From: Streptomyces typhae
Lineage (GTDB): Bacteria; Actinomycetota; Actinomycetes; Streptomycetales; Streptomycetaceae
Assembly (NCBI RefSeq): GCF_009755605.1
Contig: NZ_WPNZ01000003.1
Span: forward strand, 372,001 to 436,000
DNA: 64,000 nt
Direction of reading: 5' to 3'
Below the pieces are notes generated by a model, which was not told where the DNA came from, did no database searches, and saw only the letters and a list, made by a program, of their open reading frames with translations. Every line of letters starts with the position of its first letter. Position 1 is the stretch's first letter. Below are positions 6,995-14,434 of this stretch, in pieces. The translations under genes and the position numbers were made by a program.

Positions 6995-8329
6995 ATGAAC
7001 TCTGGCGGGCATGACCTGGGGCTGCCGGTGGACGTGCCGTCCACCGCGCTGTTCACGGATCACTACGAGTTGACGATGTTGCAGGGCGTGCTGAACTCCG
7101 GCGCCGCCGACCGGCGCTCGGTCTTCGAGGTCTTCACCCGCAGACTGCCCGAGGGCCGCCGCTACGGCGTGGTGGCCGGAACCGGCCGGGTCCTGGACGC
7201 CGTCGAGAACTTCCGCTTCGACTCCGGCGTCCTCGACTTCCTGCGCGAGCGCGGCGTCGTGGACGCCCGGACGCTGGAATGGCTCGCCTCCTACCGCTTC
7301 GGCGGTGACATCTGGGGCTATCCGGAGGGCGAGGTGTACTTCCCGGGCTCGCCGATCCTCAGGGTCGAGGGCAGCTTCGCGGAGTGCGTGCTCCTGGAGA
7401 CCGTGATCCTGTCGATCCTCAACCACGACTCGGCCATCGCCGCCGCCGCGTCCCGGATGGCGTCCGCCGCGGGCGGGCGGCCCCTCATCGAGATGGGCGC
7501 CCGCCGCACCCACGAGCTGGCCGCGGTCGCCGCGTCCCGGGCCGCGTACGTCGGCGGCTTCACCACCACCTCCGACCTGGCGGCCGGGTTCCGCTACGGC
7601 ATCCCGACCGTCGGCACCTCCGCGCACTCCTTCACCCTGGTGCACGACAGCGAGCGGGACGCCTTCCGTGCCCAGGTGGACGCGCTCGGCCGCGGCACCA
7701 CCCTCCTCGTCGACACCTACGACGTCACCGAGGCCGTCCGCATGGCCGTGGAGATCGCCGGGCCCGAGCTCGGCGCCGTGCGCATCGACTCCGGCGATCT
7801 GCTGCTCGTGGCGCACCGGGTGCGCAGGGAGCTGGACGAGCTCGGCGCGACCCGCACCAAGATCGTGGTCACCTCCGACCTGGACGAGTACGCGATCGCC
7901 TCGCTGGCCGCCGCGCCCGTGGACGCCTACGGCGTGGGCACCCAGCTCGTCACCGGCTCCGGGCACCCCACCGCGTCCATGGTCTACAAGCTGGTCGCCC
8001 GCGCCCGCTCCGCCGACCCCGAGGCCCCCCTCGAACCCGTCGCCAAGAAGTCGCTCGGCGGGAAGTCCTCGCTCGGCGGCCGCAAGTGGGCGGCGCGGCG
8101 CGCGGACGCGGACGGGTTCGCGGAGGCCGAGGTCGTCGGCACCGGACCGGTACCGGCCGGGCTCGCCGACCGGCTGCTCCAGGTCGAGCTGGTCAAGGGC
8201 GGCGACGTCATCGCCCGCGAGCCCCTCGACACGGTCCGGGAGCGGCACGCGGCGGCCCGCGGGCGGCTGCCCCTGTCCGCCACCCAGCTGTCGCGCGGCG
8301 ACGCGGTCATTCCTACGGAGTACCTGTGA
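6995..8329 (+). CDS. pncB: Nicotinate phosphoribosyltransferase
   Basis: A 444-residue enzyme that converts nicotinate and PRPP to nicotinate mononucleotide, a salvage step to NAD. Family features: [13 protein letters not shown] at the start, [16 protein letters not shown], the His-loop [18 protein letters not shown] with the phosphorylatable histidine region, and VRIDSGDLL plus [15 protein letters not shown] for the PRPP/product site. ATG at 6995 is favoured over 6974 by homologue length and by the leaderless promoter; the upstream ATG would lie inside the promoter. pncA follows 250 bp downstream, so the pair turns nicotinamide into NaMN in two steps. The gene is adjacent to clpS as in mycobacteria. 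Confidence 0.95.
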   Translation: MNSGGHDLGLPVDVPSTALFTDHYELTMLQGVLNSGAADRRSVFEVFTRRLPEGRRYGVVAGTGRVLDAVENFRFDSGVLDFLRERGVVDARTLEWLASYRFGGDIWGYPEGEVYFPGSPILRVEGSFAECVLLETVILSILNHDSAIAAAASRMASAAGGRPLIEMGARRTHELAAVAASRAAYVGGFTTTSDLAAGFRYGIPTVGTSAHSFTLVHDSERDAFRAQVDALGRGTTLLVDTYDVTEAVRMAVEIAGPELGAVRIDSGDLLLVAHRVRRELDELGATRTKIVVTSDLDEYAIASLAAAPVDAYGVGTQLVTGSGHPTASMVYKLVARARSADPEAPLEPVAKKSLGGKSSLGGRKWAARRADADGFAEAEVVGTGPVPAGLADRLLQVELVKGGDVIAREPLDTVRERHAAARGRLPLSATQLSRGDAVIPTEYL

Positions 8330-8460
8330 CCACGGTGTTCCCCGTGTCCTCGGCGATCCCCGTGACCCCGGCGATCCCCGTGGCCTCGACGATCCCCGCG
8401 GCCTCGATGATTCCCGCGTCCCCTTCGCCCTCGTGGCCACTCCCCCGTGACCACGTGTGA
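8326..8460 (+). CDS. Possible 44-codon ORF of hexapeptide repeats, coupled to pncB
   Basis: A GTG at 8326 overlaps the pncB stop codon (GTGA) and opens 44 codons to a TGA at 8460. The product would be built from repeats of the form xIPVxx (AIPVTP, AIPVAS, TIPAAS, MIPASP), then SWPLPRDHV. The DNA is a degenerate 18-bp tandem repeat, best seen at 8341-8412 (units at 8341, 8359, 8377, 8395). The stop/start overlap is like real coupled genes in this window, but repeat expansion alone could create the ORF. No family recognised. Confidence 0.3.
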   Translation: MTTVFPVSSAIPVTPAIPVASTIPAASMIPASPSPSWPLPRDHV

Positions 8461-8579
8461 CCCGCCTGTGCCTACCCATGGGTACCCGCCGTGAGTGCGT
8501 GCGCCCCTGCCACGCCCTCTCCCGCTGCGGTCGGGAAGTCTCTACGCTCGGTACATCCAGCTAGCTAAGGAAACCCGCC

Positions 8580-9164
8580 ATGCGTCGCGCCCTGATCGTC
8601 GTAGATGTACAGAACGACTTCTGCGAAGGGGGCAGCCTGGCGGTCTCCGGCGGCGCGGACGTGGCCGCCGCCATCACCGAGCTGATCGGCCAGGCCACGG
8701 TCTCCTACCGCCATGTCGTGGCCACCCGCGACCACCACATCGACCCCGGTGACCACTTCTCCGACCGCCCCGACTTCGTCGACTCCTGGCCGCCGCACTG
8801 CGTGGCCGGTACCGAGGGCGTGGGCTTCCACCCGAACTTCGCGCCCGCCGTGGCGTCCGGGGCCGTCGACGCCGTCTTCGACAAGGGCGCCCGCTCCGCC
8901 GCCTACAGCGGCTTCGAGGGGGTCGACGAGAACGGGCTCTCGCTGGCCGCGTGGTTGCGGGAGCGGCAGGTGCGGGAGGTCGACGTGGTGGGGATCGCCA
9001 CGGATCACTGTGTGCGGGCCACTGCGCTGGATGCCGTCCGTGCGGGGTTCCGGACTCACGTCCTGCTCGATCTCACGGCTGGGGTGGCCGAGGTCTCCAC
9101 CCATCGCGCGCTCGACGAGCTCCGTGCGGCGGGGGTCGAGCTCACCGGCAAGCCAGTGCTCTGA
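8580..9164 (+). CDS. pncA: Nicotinamidase (isochorismatase family)
   Basis: A 194-residue hydrolase that turns nicotinamide into nicotinate plus ammonia, feeding PncB. The catalytic triad is intact: Asp9 (VVDVQNDF), Lys102 (FDKGARSAAYSGF) and Cys144 (GIATDHCVRATALD). The metal site is Asp51, His53, His59 and His73 (RDHHIDPGDHF, PPHCVAGT), as in mycobacterial PncA. The length matches the family. ATG at 8580 has AAGG 9 nt upstream. A plausible promoter lies in 8461-8560, so it can be expressed apart from pncB. Confidence 0.95.
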   Translation: MRRALIVVDVQNDFCEGGSLAVSGGADVAAAITELIGQATVSYRHVVATRDHHIDPGDHFSDRPDFVDSWPPHCVAGTEGVGFHPNFAPAVASGAVDAVFDKGARSAAYSGFEGVDENGLSLAAWLRERQVREVDVVGIATDHCVRATALDAVRAGFRTHVLLDLTAGVAEVSTHRALDELRAAGVELTGKPVL

Positions 9165-9775
9165 CCGCCCCGCCGGTGGCGTGACCACTCCCCTGCCGGT
9201 GCCTCCTGCCGGCGCTGACGCGCTGGTCCTCGGTCGCTGGGCAGGCTCTTCCCCACCCACCCGCCCATTCATCGCGCTGACGCGCTCGTCCTCAAACGCC
9301 GGACGGGCTGAGTGGGTCGCCGCCCCGTCCAACGGTTGAGGAGGAGCACGCGGCGCGATTCCCCCCGGCCCAGCGCTTGAGGACGAGGCACGAAGCGCCA
9401 CTCCAGCCCGTCCGACGCCTGAGAACGAGGCGCGGAGCCCCCCTCCAGCCCGTCCGGCGTTTGAGGACGAGCGCGGAGCGCGATACCAGCCCGTCCGGCG
9501 TTTGAGGACGAGCGCGAAGCGCGATACCAGCCCATCCGACGCCTGAGGACGAAGCACGAAGCGCCATTCCAGCCCGTCCGGCGCCTGAGGACGAGCGCGG
9601 AGCGCGATATCAGCCCGTCCGGCGCTTGAGGACGCGAGGCGCGGAGCGCGATATCAGCCCGTCCGGCGTTTGAGGACGAGGCGCGAAGCGCGATTTCAGC
9701 CCGTCCGGCGTTTGAGGACGAGGCGCGGAGCGCCGGTGCGGGGTCTGGGGCGGAGCCCCAGGGCGGGGTCGGGGG
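9165..9775. other. Gene-free region filled by a repeat array
   Basis: 611 bp with no convincing gene. An inverted single copy of the repeat lies at 9286-9311 and the tandem array at 9323-9735. ORFs in this stretch arise only from the repeat (PVRRLRTR and FEDERA-type translations). Confidence 0.85.
9323..9735 (+). repeat. Array of about ten ~42-bp units of an interspersed repeat
   Basis: About ten head-to-tail, partly degenerate units of 38-44 bp. Each holds CCGTCCGGCGTTTGAGGACG followed by a GCGCGAAGCGC or GCGCGGAGCGC element. CGTCC and GGACG can pair over a 9-nt loop, and GCGC/GCGC over GAA or GGA, so every unit could fold into two small hairpins. Single copies appear elsewhere in the window: 2343-2366, 9286-9311 (both inverted), 14355-14393, 27575-27601 and a decayed one at 51200-51220. 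I recall the same element from other Streptomyces genomes but cannot verify that here. Confidence 0.9.
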
Positions 9776-10111
9776 CTATGCGGCTGCGCCGCGTCTGAGG
9801 AGTGCCCGGATCGGGTGCCAGAGCTCCGCCACCGACGCGGCGGCCCCCGGAGCCGTACGCCATATGAGCCCGTCGGGATGGTGAAGCACAGCCGTGACCT
9901 CGTCCGGCGTCGGCGGCTCCGCGTTGCCGCGGAGATACACGGCCCGCAGCCCGAGGTTCCGCAGCCGCGTCAGCGCCCGCGCCCGGTTGACGGCATGCAC
10001 GAGCACCCGTACCCGCCCGTCGGCGCCCCCTGCGGGCAACCCCGGACTGGGCAGCGTCAGCGCCACCACCACCGTGCCGTTCGGCAGCTTGCAGAACCCT
10101 CCTGCGGCCAT
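9776..10111 (-). CDS. Conserved hypothetical protein, 111 aa
   Basis: A small soluble protein starting MAAGGFCKLPNGTVVVALTL and ending WHPIRALLRRGAAA. The order beta-strand (VVVALTL), then RVRVLVHAVNRARALTRLRNLGLRAVYLRG, then PTPDEVTAVLHHPDGLIWR suggests a small alpha/beta domain. I recall similar short Streptomyces proteins of unknown function. ATG at 10111 is preceded by GGGGGTG at a slightly long distance. It lies between the repeat array and the M6 protease terminator, and reads on its own. No catalytic or binding motif is visible. Confidence 0.75.
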   Translation of the reverse strand: MAAGGFCKLPNGTVVVALTLPSPGLPAGGADGRVRVLVHAVNRARALTRLRNLGLRAVYLRGNAEPPTPDEVTAVLHHPDGLIWRTAPGAAASVAELWHPIRALLRRGAAA

Positions 10112-10172
10112 GCTCTGTCACACCCCCGTGAGACGTCGTGTCAATAAGAGAACCACAGGAGGCACCTAAACA

Positions 10173-10210
10173 CGATCGGCCGCCGCCCGCTAGTGGGCGA
10201 CGGCCGATCG
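10173..10210 (-). terminator. Terminator of the M6 protease gene
   Basis: Near-perfect 16-bp arms (CGATCGGCCGCCGCCC and GGGCGACGGCCGATCG, one mismatch) with a 6-nt loop, 35 bp beyond the protease stop codon. Confidence 0.8.
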
Positions 10211-10245
10211 GCTGGAAACAGGCCTATGACCTGCGGTAACGCAAA

Positions 10246-12684
10246 TTACTTCGAGGAGCGACCCACCTCGACCGTGATCGTCGAGCCATCCTTCGGCTGC
10301 TTGACGATCTTGATCCGAGTGTTGGTGTCAGTGACCTTGACACTTCCCGTGGGGTTCTCCGCGTACCAGTAGGTGCCCTTGCGGTCGTCGAAGACCGAGA
10401 CGCCCTTCTTGGACTTGATCTTGAGCGGCACGTCCGCGTTGTGCAGCGTGAACGCGTCCGTCGCGTACTTCGAGAAGGGCGCGTCGAACGGCTGGATCTT
10501 GTTCCGGAGGAGCGTGCCGTCCTTCCACTTCATCGGCTTGGCGTGCGCGTCGACCGGCAGGATCAGACCCTTGCCGGGGTGCTGGCTGACGTTGTTGTCC
10601 TTCTGGGAGGTGTCCCACTGCCAGATCATCAGGCCGGTCTGGTACGGGTAGTGCTCGACCCAGTCGGGACGCGAGGCGGAGAAGCCGAAGTTGTACGGGC
10701 CCTTCTTCAGCGTCTCGTCGTAGCTCACGTACTGGCGGTTCTCGGCCAGGTAGTACTGGTCGTACTTCTTGGTGAAGGACTCGCCGATGCGCGAGAAGCC
10801 CTTCGCCTTCCAGCCGTTGTCGTCGCCCTCGGCGCCGTCCTCGAACAGCTTGGCGCCGTCCGCGGTGACCGTGAGGCCGTCGGCGGCGAAGCCCTTGCCC
10901 GCGGTGCCGCCGTCGGTGGCGTAGCGGAAGCGCAGGTCGATCTTCTTGCCGGCGTAGGCGTCCAGCGGGTAGACGAGCTTCTGGTACTTGGTCGAGGCGC
11001 CGGTCAGGGCCGGCTTGTCGCCCGCGTCACGGGTGATCTGCTTGCCGTCGGCCTTGCCGTCGACGGGCGTCCAGTTGGCGCCGCCGTCGGTGGACACCTC
11101 GGTGTAGAGGTAGTCGTAGTTGGCCTCGATGTCCCACCAGCCCTGGAGGGAGAGCTCGGCCTTGGACTTGCCGGTGAGGTCCACGGAGCGGGTGAGGGTG
11201 TTCTTCAGGTCGTCGCCCTGGTCGCTCCACCACTGCTTGGAGCCCTCGGCGGGCTTCACGATCGTGGTGGTGACGGCCTTCTTGGGCAGCTCGACGAGGA
11301 GCGCCTGGCGGTGCCGGGTGTTGTACTCCGACACGCCGAGCTTGTGCTCGGAGGTCGTCGCGGCCTTCGCCTTGGCGTAGTCGAGCCAGCCGAGCTGGAA
11401 CTTGTCCCAGGCGGTCATGTCGCCGGGCAGGTCACCGATGGCGTTCTTGGCGGTGCCGAGCCAGGACCCGGCCGACATCAGCGACCAGAAGCCGACGGAG
11501 TTCTCGGCCTTGCCCGTGGTGTCGTACAGGTCGGGCAGGCCGAGGTCGTGGCCGTACTCGTGGGCGAAGACGCCGAGGCCGCCGTTCTCCGGCTGCATCG
11601 TGTAGTCGCCGACCCAGATGCCCGAGTCGCCGATCTGGGTGCCGCCGGACTTGTTGTCCGCCGGGCCCGTCTTGCCCGCGTCGTTGCCGTACGCGTACCA
11701 GCGGTGCGCCCACAGGGCGTTCTCGCCCTCGGCGCCGCCGCCCGCGGACTCGTCCTCGCCCGCGTGCACGATCTGGAAGTGGTCGATGTACCCGTCGGGC
11801 TCGTTGAAGTCGCCGTCGCCGTCGAAGTCGTAGCGGTCCCACAGGTCGTACTTGGCGAGGTCCGCCTTGATCTGGGCGTCCGTGCGGCCCTTGGCCTTCT
11901 GGTCCTTGACCCAGGCGTTCGTGCCGTCGCGCACCGCGTCCCACACGTTGGCGCAGTTGGAGTCGCCGCAGTAGTTGGAGCCGTAGCGGGCCTCGTTGTA
12001 GTCGACCTTGACCCAGTCGGAGACCTCGCCGTCGACCGAGTAGCGGCCGGAGGAGGTCTTCTCGTAGTAGGTCTTCAGCGAGTGCTTGGGCTTGCCGTTG
12101 GCGTCCTTGCCCTTGCCGAAGTACAGGTCCTTGAAGTGCTTCTGGTTGTAGTCCGCCTGCCAGGCCGTGCTGTTGTCCTTCGCACGGTCCGGCTTGGCTA
12201 TCTTGTTGTGCGCGGGACCCGGCTTGCCGCCGTACTTCTTGACCGGCTGCTGGGGCCCGTCGGGACCGTCCGGGTCGTACATGGTGGTGTCGTCCACCTT
12301 GTTCCCGAACTCGACCAGGATCGTGAAGATCTTGTCGGTCTTCTCCCGGCCCAGCTCGACGTACTTCTTGTCGTCGAGCTTCACGACGTTCGAGCCGCCG
12401 CGCTTGGTGACCTTGGCGTCGCCCGCGACGACCTGCTCCAGGGCGGCCTTGCGCTGCTGCGCCTGCTGCTTGCTGAACGGCCCCTCGAGGTCGTGGTCGA
12501 CATGGGTCTTGGCGTCCGCCGGGTCGCGGCGGTCGATGGCGGGCGCCTTGTCCGACGCGGACGCCTTGGCGGCGCTCCCGCCGTCGTCGGCAGCCGCCAC
12601 TCCGTACGCCGAGAACGTCGCGGTCGCCGCCGCGAGAGCCACCGCAGCCGCGGCCGCTCGATACGTCCGTCTCTTGACTGTCAC
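10246..12684 (-). CDS. Secreted M6 family metalloprotease (immune inhibitor A type)
   Basis: An 812-residue secreted zinc protease. A signal peptide (positive VKRRTYR, then an Ala-rich core to about residue 30) is followed by a propeptide. The catalytic motif HEYGHDLGLPD has His375 and His379 as zinc ligands; DFDGDGDFNEPDGY about 80 residues earlier looks like a calcium-binding loop. The C-terminal half has the beta-rich module seen in immune inhibitor A proteases (GWWDIEANYDYLYTEVSTDG). The usual role is breakdown of extracellular protein, in Streptomyces probably linked to nutrition or development. GTG at 12684 has GGGGGAGGA 9 nt upstream; longer in-frame starts up to 12828 would precede this strong site and spoil the signal peptide. 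Monocistronic, with its own terminator. Confidence 0.92.
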   Translation of the reverse strand: MTVKRRTYRAAAAAVALAAATATFSAYGVAAADDGGSAAKASASDKAPAIDRRDPADAKTHVDHDLEGPFSKQQAQQRKAALEQVVAGDAKVTKRGGSNVVKLDDKKYVELGREKTDKIFTILVEFGNKVDDTTMYDPDGPDGPQQPVKKYGGKPGPAHNKIAKPDRAKDNSTAWQADYNQKHFKDLYFGKGKDANGKPKHSLKTYYEKTSSGRYSVDGEVSDWVKVDYNEARYGSNYCGDSNCANVWDAVRDGTNAWVKDQKAKGRTDAQIKADLAKYDLWDRYDFDGDGDFNEPDGYIDHFQIVHAGEDESAGGGAEGENALWAHRWYAYGNDAGKTGPADNKSGGTQIGDSGIWVGDYTMQPENGGLGVFAHEYGHDLGLPDLYDTTGKAENSVGFWSLMSAGSWLGTAKNAIGDLPGDMTAWDKFQLGWLDYAKAKAATTSEHKLGVSEYNTRHRQALLVELPKKAVTTTIVKPAEGSKQWWSDQGDDLKNTLTRSVDLTGKSKAELSLQGWWDIEANYDYLYTEVSTDGGANWTPVDGKADGKQITRDAGDKPALTGASTKYQKLVYPLDAYAGKKIDLRFRYATDGGTAGKGFAADGLTVTADGAKLFEDGAEGDDNGWKAKGFSRIGESFTKKYDQYYLAENRQYVSYDETLKKGPYNFGFSASRPDWVEHYPYQTGLMIWQWDTSQKDNNVSQHPGKGLILPVDAHAKPMKWKDGTLLRNKIQPFDAPFSKYATDAFTLHNADVPLKIKSKKGVSVFDDRKGTYWYAENPTGSVKVTDTNTRIKIVKQPKDGSTITVEVGRSSK

Positions 12685-13163
12685 TTGATGCTGTCCTCCC
12701 CCGCGCCCGCGTTCACGGACCGAAACTTCCCGGTCGAGGAGAGGTCCGCGCGCGATATGCGCGTCACAAGTGACGACATTCGACCGGAGAGAACGGAGAA
12801 AAGACAGTCCTTGACTTGAACAGGCCAAGTGCTCTATACGCGATCACACATCCGGTATCCGGACGGCGATCACCGCCACACGGCGGCGCACCCGGGCCGC
12901 CCGCCGTCCACTCAACGGGCGCTCCCTACTGTCCAGTTGGCGGGACGCATGAATCGATGCGCCCCCTGTGCTCCGGTACCGTGCGTTAGGTCACGCTTAC
13001 CGCTCGTTCCCGTCGGGCATGCAGGCGAATAGAGTCATTTCGACGGTGCGCACGGGTACTCGGCGAAGCTTCCAAGTCGCCGCCGTTAAGCACCCTTTGA
13101 TTCTTATACGTCCACATCGTCTGGATCTCTCCCCCGCATCCGCTGTCCCGAGGACGGAACGCC
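12685..13163. other. Divergent intergenic region, M6 protease / membrane protein
   Basis: 479 bp without a supported gene. A promoter-like pair TTGACT (12811-12816), 18 bp, TATACG (12835-12840) faces right. GAGGAC precedes the ATG at 13164. The patch 13090-13120 is AT-richer (TTTGATTCTTATACG) and could hold the promoter of the rightward gene. No repeat of note. Confidence 0.5.
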
Positions 13164-13529
13164 ATGTCTCGCCCCATGCCTCGTCCGACCGTCGCACAGC
13201 TCACCTACGGTTCCGCGACCGTCATCTGTAGTGCGCTCGCCATGCTGCTGCTCTCGCAGGCGACCTCGCCGCCGGGCGTCGCCGTCATAGTCTTCGCCGC
13301 GTTCGGCCTCGGGCTGCTCGTGGCGCTGACGGTGCCCCTGCCCGGCCGGGCCCCGGAGCAGGTCGCGTCCGCCGCGGCCAGTGCCCCGGTCCCGGCGGCG
13401 GTCTCCGCCGCACCCCCGGCCAGGTCCCCGGAGGACCGGATTCCGGTGCAGCGCACGGTGCTCGCCCCCGACCCGGTCACCCAACAGGCCCGCAAGGCCC
13501 ACCCCGTACGCGAACCGGCGGGCCCGTGA
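13164..13529 (+). CDS. Small two-helix membrane protein, function unknown
   Basis: A 121-residue protein with two probable membrane helices (SATVICSALAMLLL and GVAVIVFAAFGLGLLVALTV) and a proline/alanine-rich cytoplasmic or external tail ending in REPAGP. ATG at 13164 has GAGGACGGAA upstream. I do not recognise a family; such short membrane proteins with a disordered tail are common in Streptomyces. It is convergent with the first RDD gene and shares a bidirectional terminator with it. Coding quality is good (third-position GC high), so the gene is probably real. Confidence 0.75.
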   Translation: MSRPMPRPTVAQLTYGSATVICSALAMLLLSQATSPPGVAVIVFAAFGLGLLVALTVPLPGRAPEQVASAAASAPVPAAVSAAPPARSPEDRIPVQRTVLAPDPVTQQARKAHPVREPAGP

Positions 13530-13571
13530 CGCCGTACGTGCCTCGCACGTGACGGCCGCCACGAACCCGCC

Positions 13572-13619
13572 GCATGCCGTACCGCCCGGCGCCGCCGCAG
13601 CGCCGGGCCGTACGCATGC
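13572..13619. terminator. Bidirectional terminator between convergent genes
   Basis: Long hairpin whose arms begin GCATGCCGTAC and end GTACGCATGC around a GCCCGGCGC/GCGCCGGGC core, between the stops at 13529 (+) and 13634 (-). Confidence 0.8.
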
Positions 13620-13633
13620 CCGCTACCAGGACC

Positions 13634-14284
13634 TCACTGCACGGCGACCACCACGGTCTTGGCGGCCTTGTCGTGCAGGCCCTGCTTGTACGGCTTGTCG
13701 AAGAAGCTCCAGCCGCCGCAGATCGCCGTCCAGATGCAGGCACAGCAGAACGCGAACGGCAGCCACAGGACCGCGGAGCGCACGAGCGCCGTCTGCAGCG
13801 TCGGCGTGGCCCCGTCGTTGAGGTTGGCCACCCGCAGCTTCATCCACTTCTTGCCCAGCGTCTGACCCGTCCGGGAGATGAAGAAGCTGTCGTACGCCAT
13901 GTAGAGCACGGCGGCCAGCAGGGACTGGCCGAATGACTTACCGGCCTCGACCTTGTCCGGGTCGAGGTCGTACTCGTTCGTGCCGAACAACAGCGTCAGC
14001 AGCCATACGACGATGCCGACGAGGATCATGTCGATGATGCGGGCGAGGACGCGCTTGCCGCTGTCCGCCAGCGGGGGCATCCCGGCGAGGGGGTCCTGGC
14101 CGCCCATTCCGCCCCCGTAGGGGTCGCCTCCGTACGGGCCGCCTCCGTAGGGGCTGCCTCCGTAAGGGCCGCCTCCTCCCGGGGGCGGAGTGCCGCCCGG
14201 GGGCGGTGGTGGCGGCTGCTTCCTGAAGGGGTCGTTGTCGTCGGGGTCCGGCGGGCCCGGGTATTGCGGCGGTTCGGTACTCAT
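13634..14284 (-). CDS. RDD family membrane protein with Pro/Gly-rich N-terminus
   Basis: A 216-residue protein. Residues 1-75 are disordered, with PYGG repeats (PYGGSPYGGGPYGG). The C-terminal part is an RDD domain: the Arg of KRVLARIIDMIL and the Asp of the first helix give the family name, then LTLLFG, the middle helix (AAVLYMAYDSFF) and TGQTLGKKWMKLRVA. RDD proteins are 3-helix membrane proteins of mostly unknown function; some act in ion transport. The second RDD gene (14435-16183) reads into it with a 150-bp gap holding one interspersed repeat. ATG at 14284 fits the MSTEPP start of related proteins, though its ribosome site is weak. Confidence 0.85.
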   Translation of the reverse strand: MSTEPPQYPGPPDPDDNDPFRKQPPPPPPGGTPPPGGGGPYGGSPYGGGPYGGDPYGGGMGGQDPLAGMPPLADSGKRVLARIIDMILVGIVVWLLTLLFGTNEYDLDPDKVEAGKSFGQSLLAAVLYMAYDSFFISRTGQTLGKKWMKLRVANLNDGATPTLQTALVRSAVLWLPFAFCCACIWTAICGGWSFFDKPYKQGLHDKAAKTVVVAVQ

Positions 14285-14354
14285 GCAGTGAGTGCACCGC
14301 GAACCGGCGGGGGCCGCATCCGACGTACGGCTGTCCGGGTTACCGGTCACCTGT

Positions 14355-14393
14355 CAGCCCGTCCGGCGTTTGAGGACGAGCCCGCAGGGCGAT
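14355..14393 (+). repeat. Single copy of the interspersed repeat
   Basis: One unit with the same core as the array at 9323-9735 (CCCGTCCGGCGTTTGAGG), in the gap between the two RDD genes. Confidence 0.85.
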
Positions 14394-14434
14394 CCGCCCC
14401 AGCCACGGTCGGGCACCAGGCCCAGGGGCCAGGC

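Noticed and set aside
9323..9735. CRISPR array
   Set aside because: Units follow each other without unique spacers and vary internally; there are no cas genes. It is a tandem array of an interspersed repeat.
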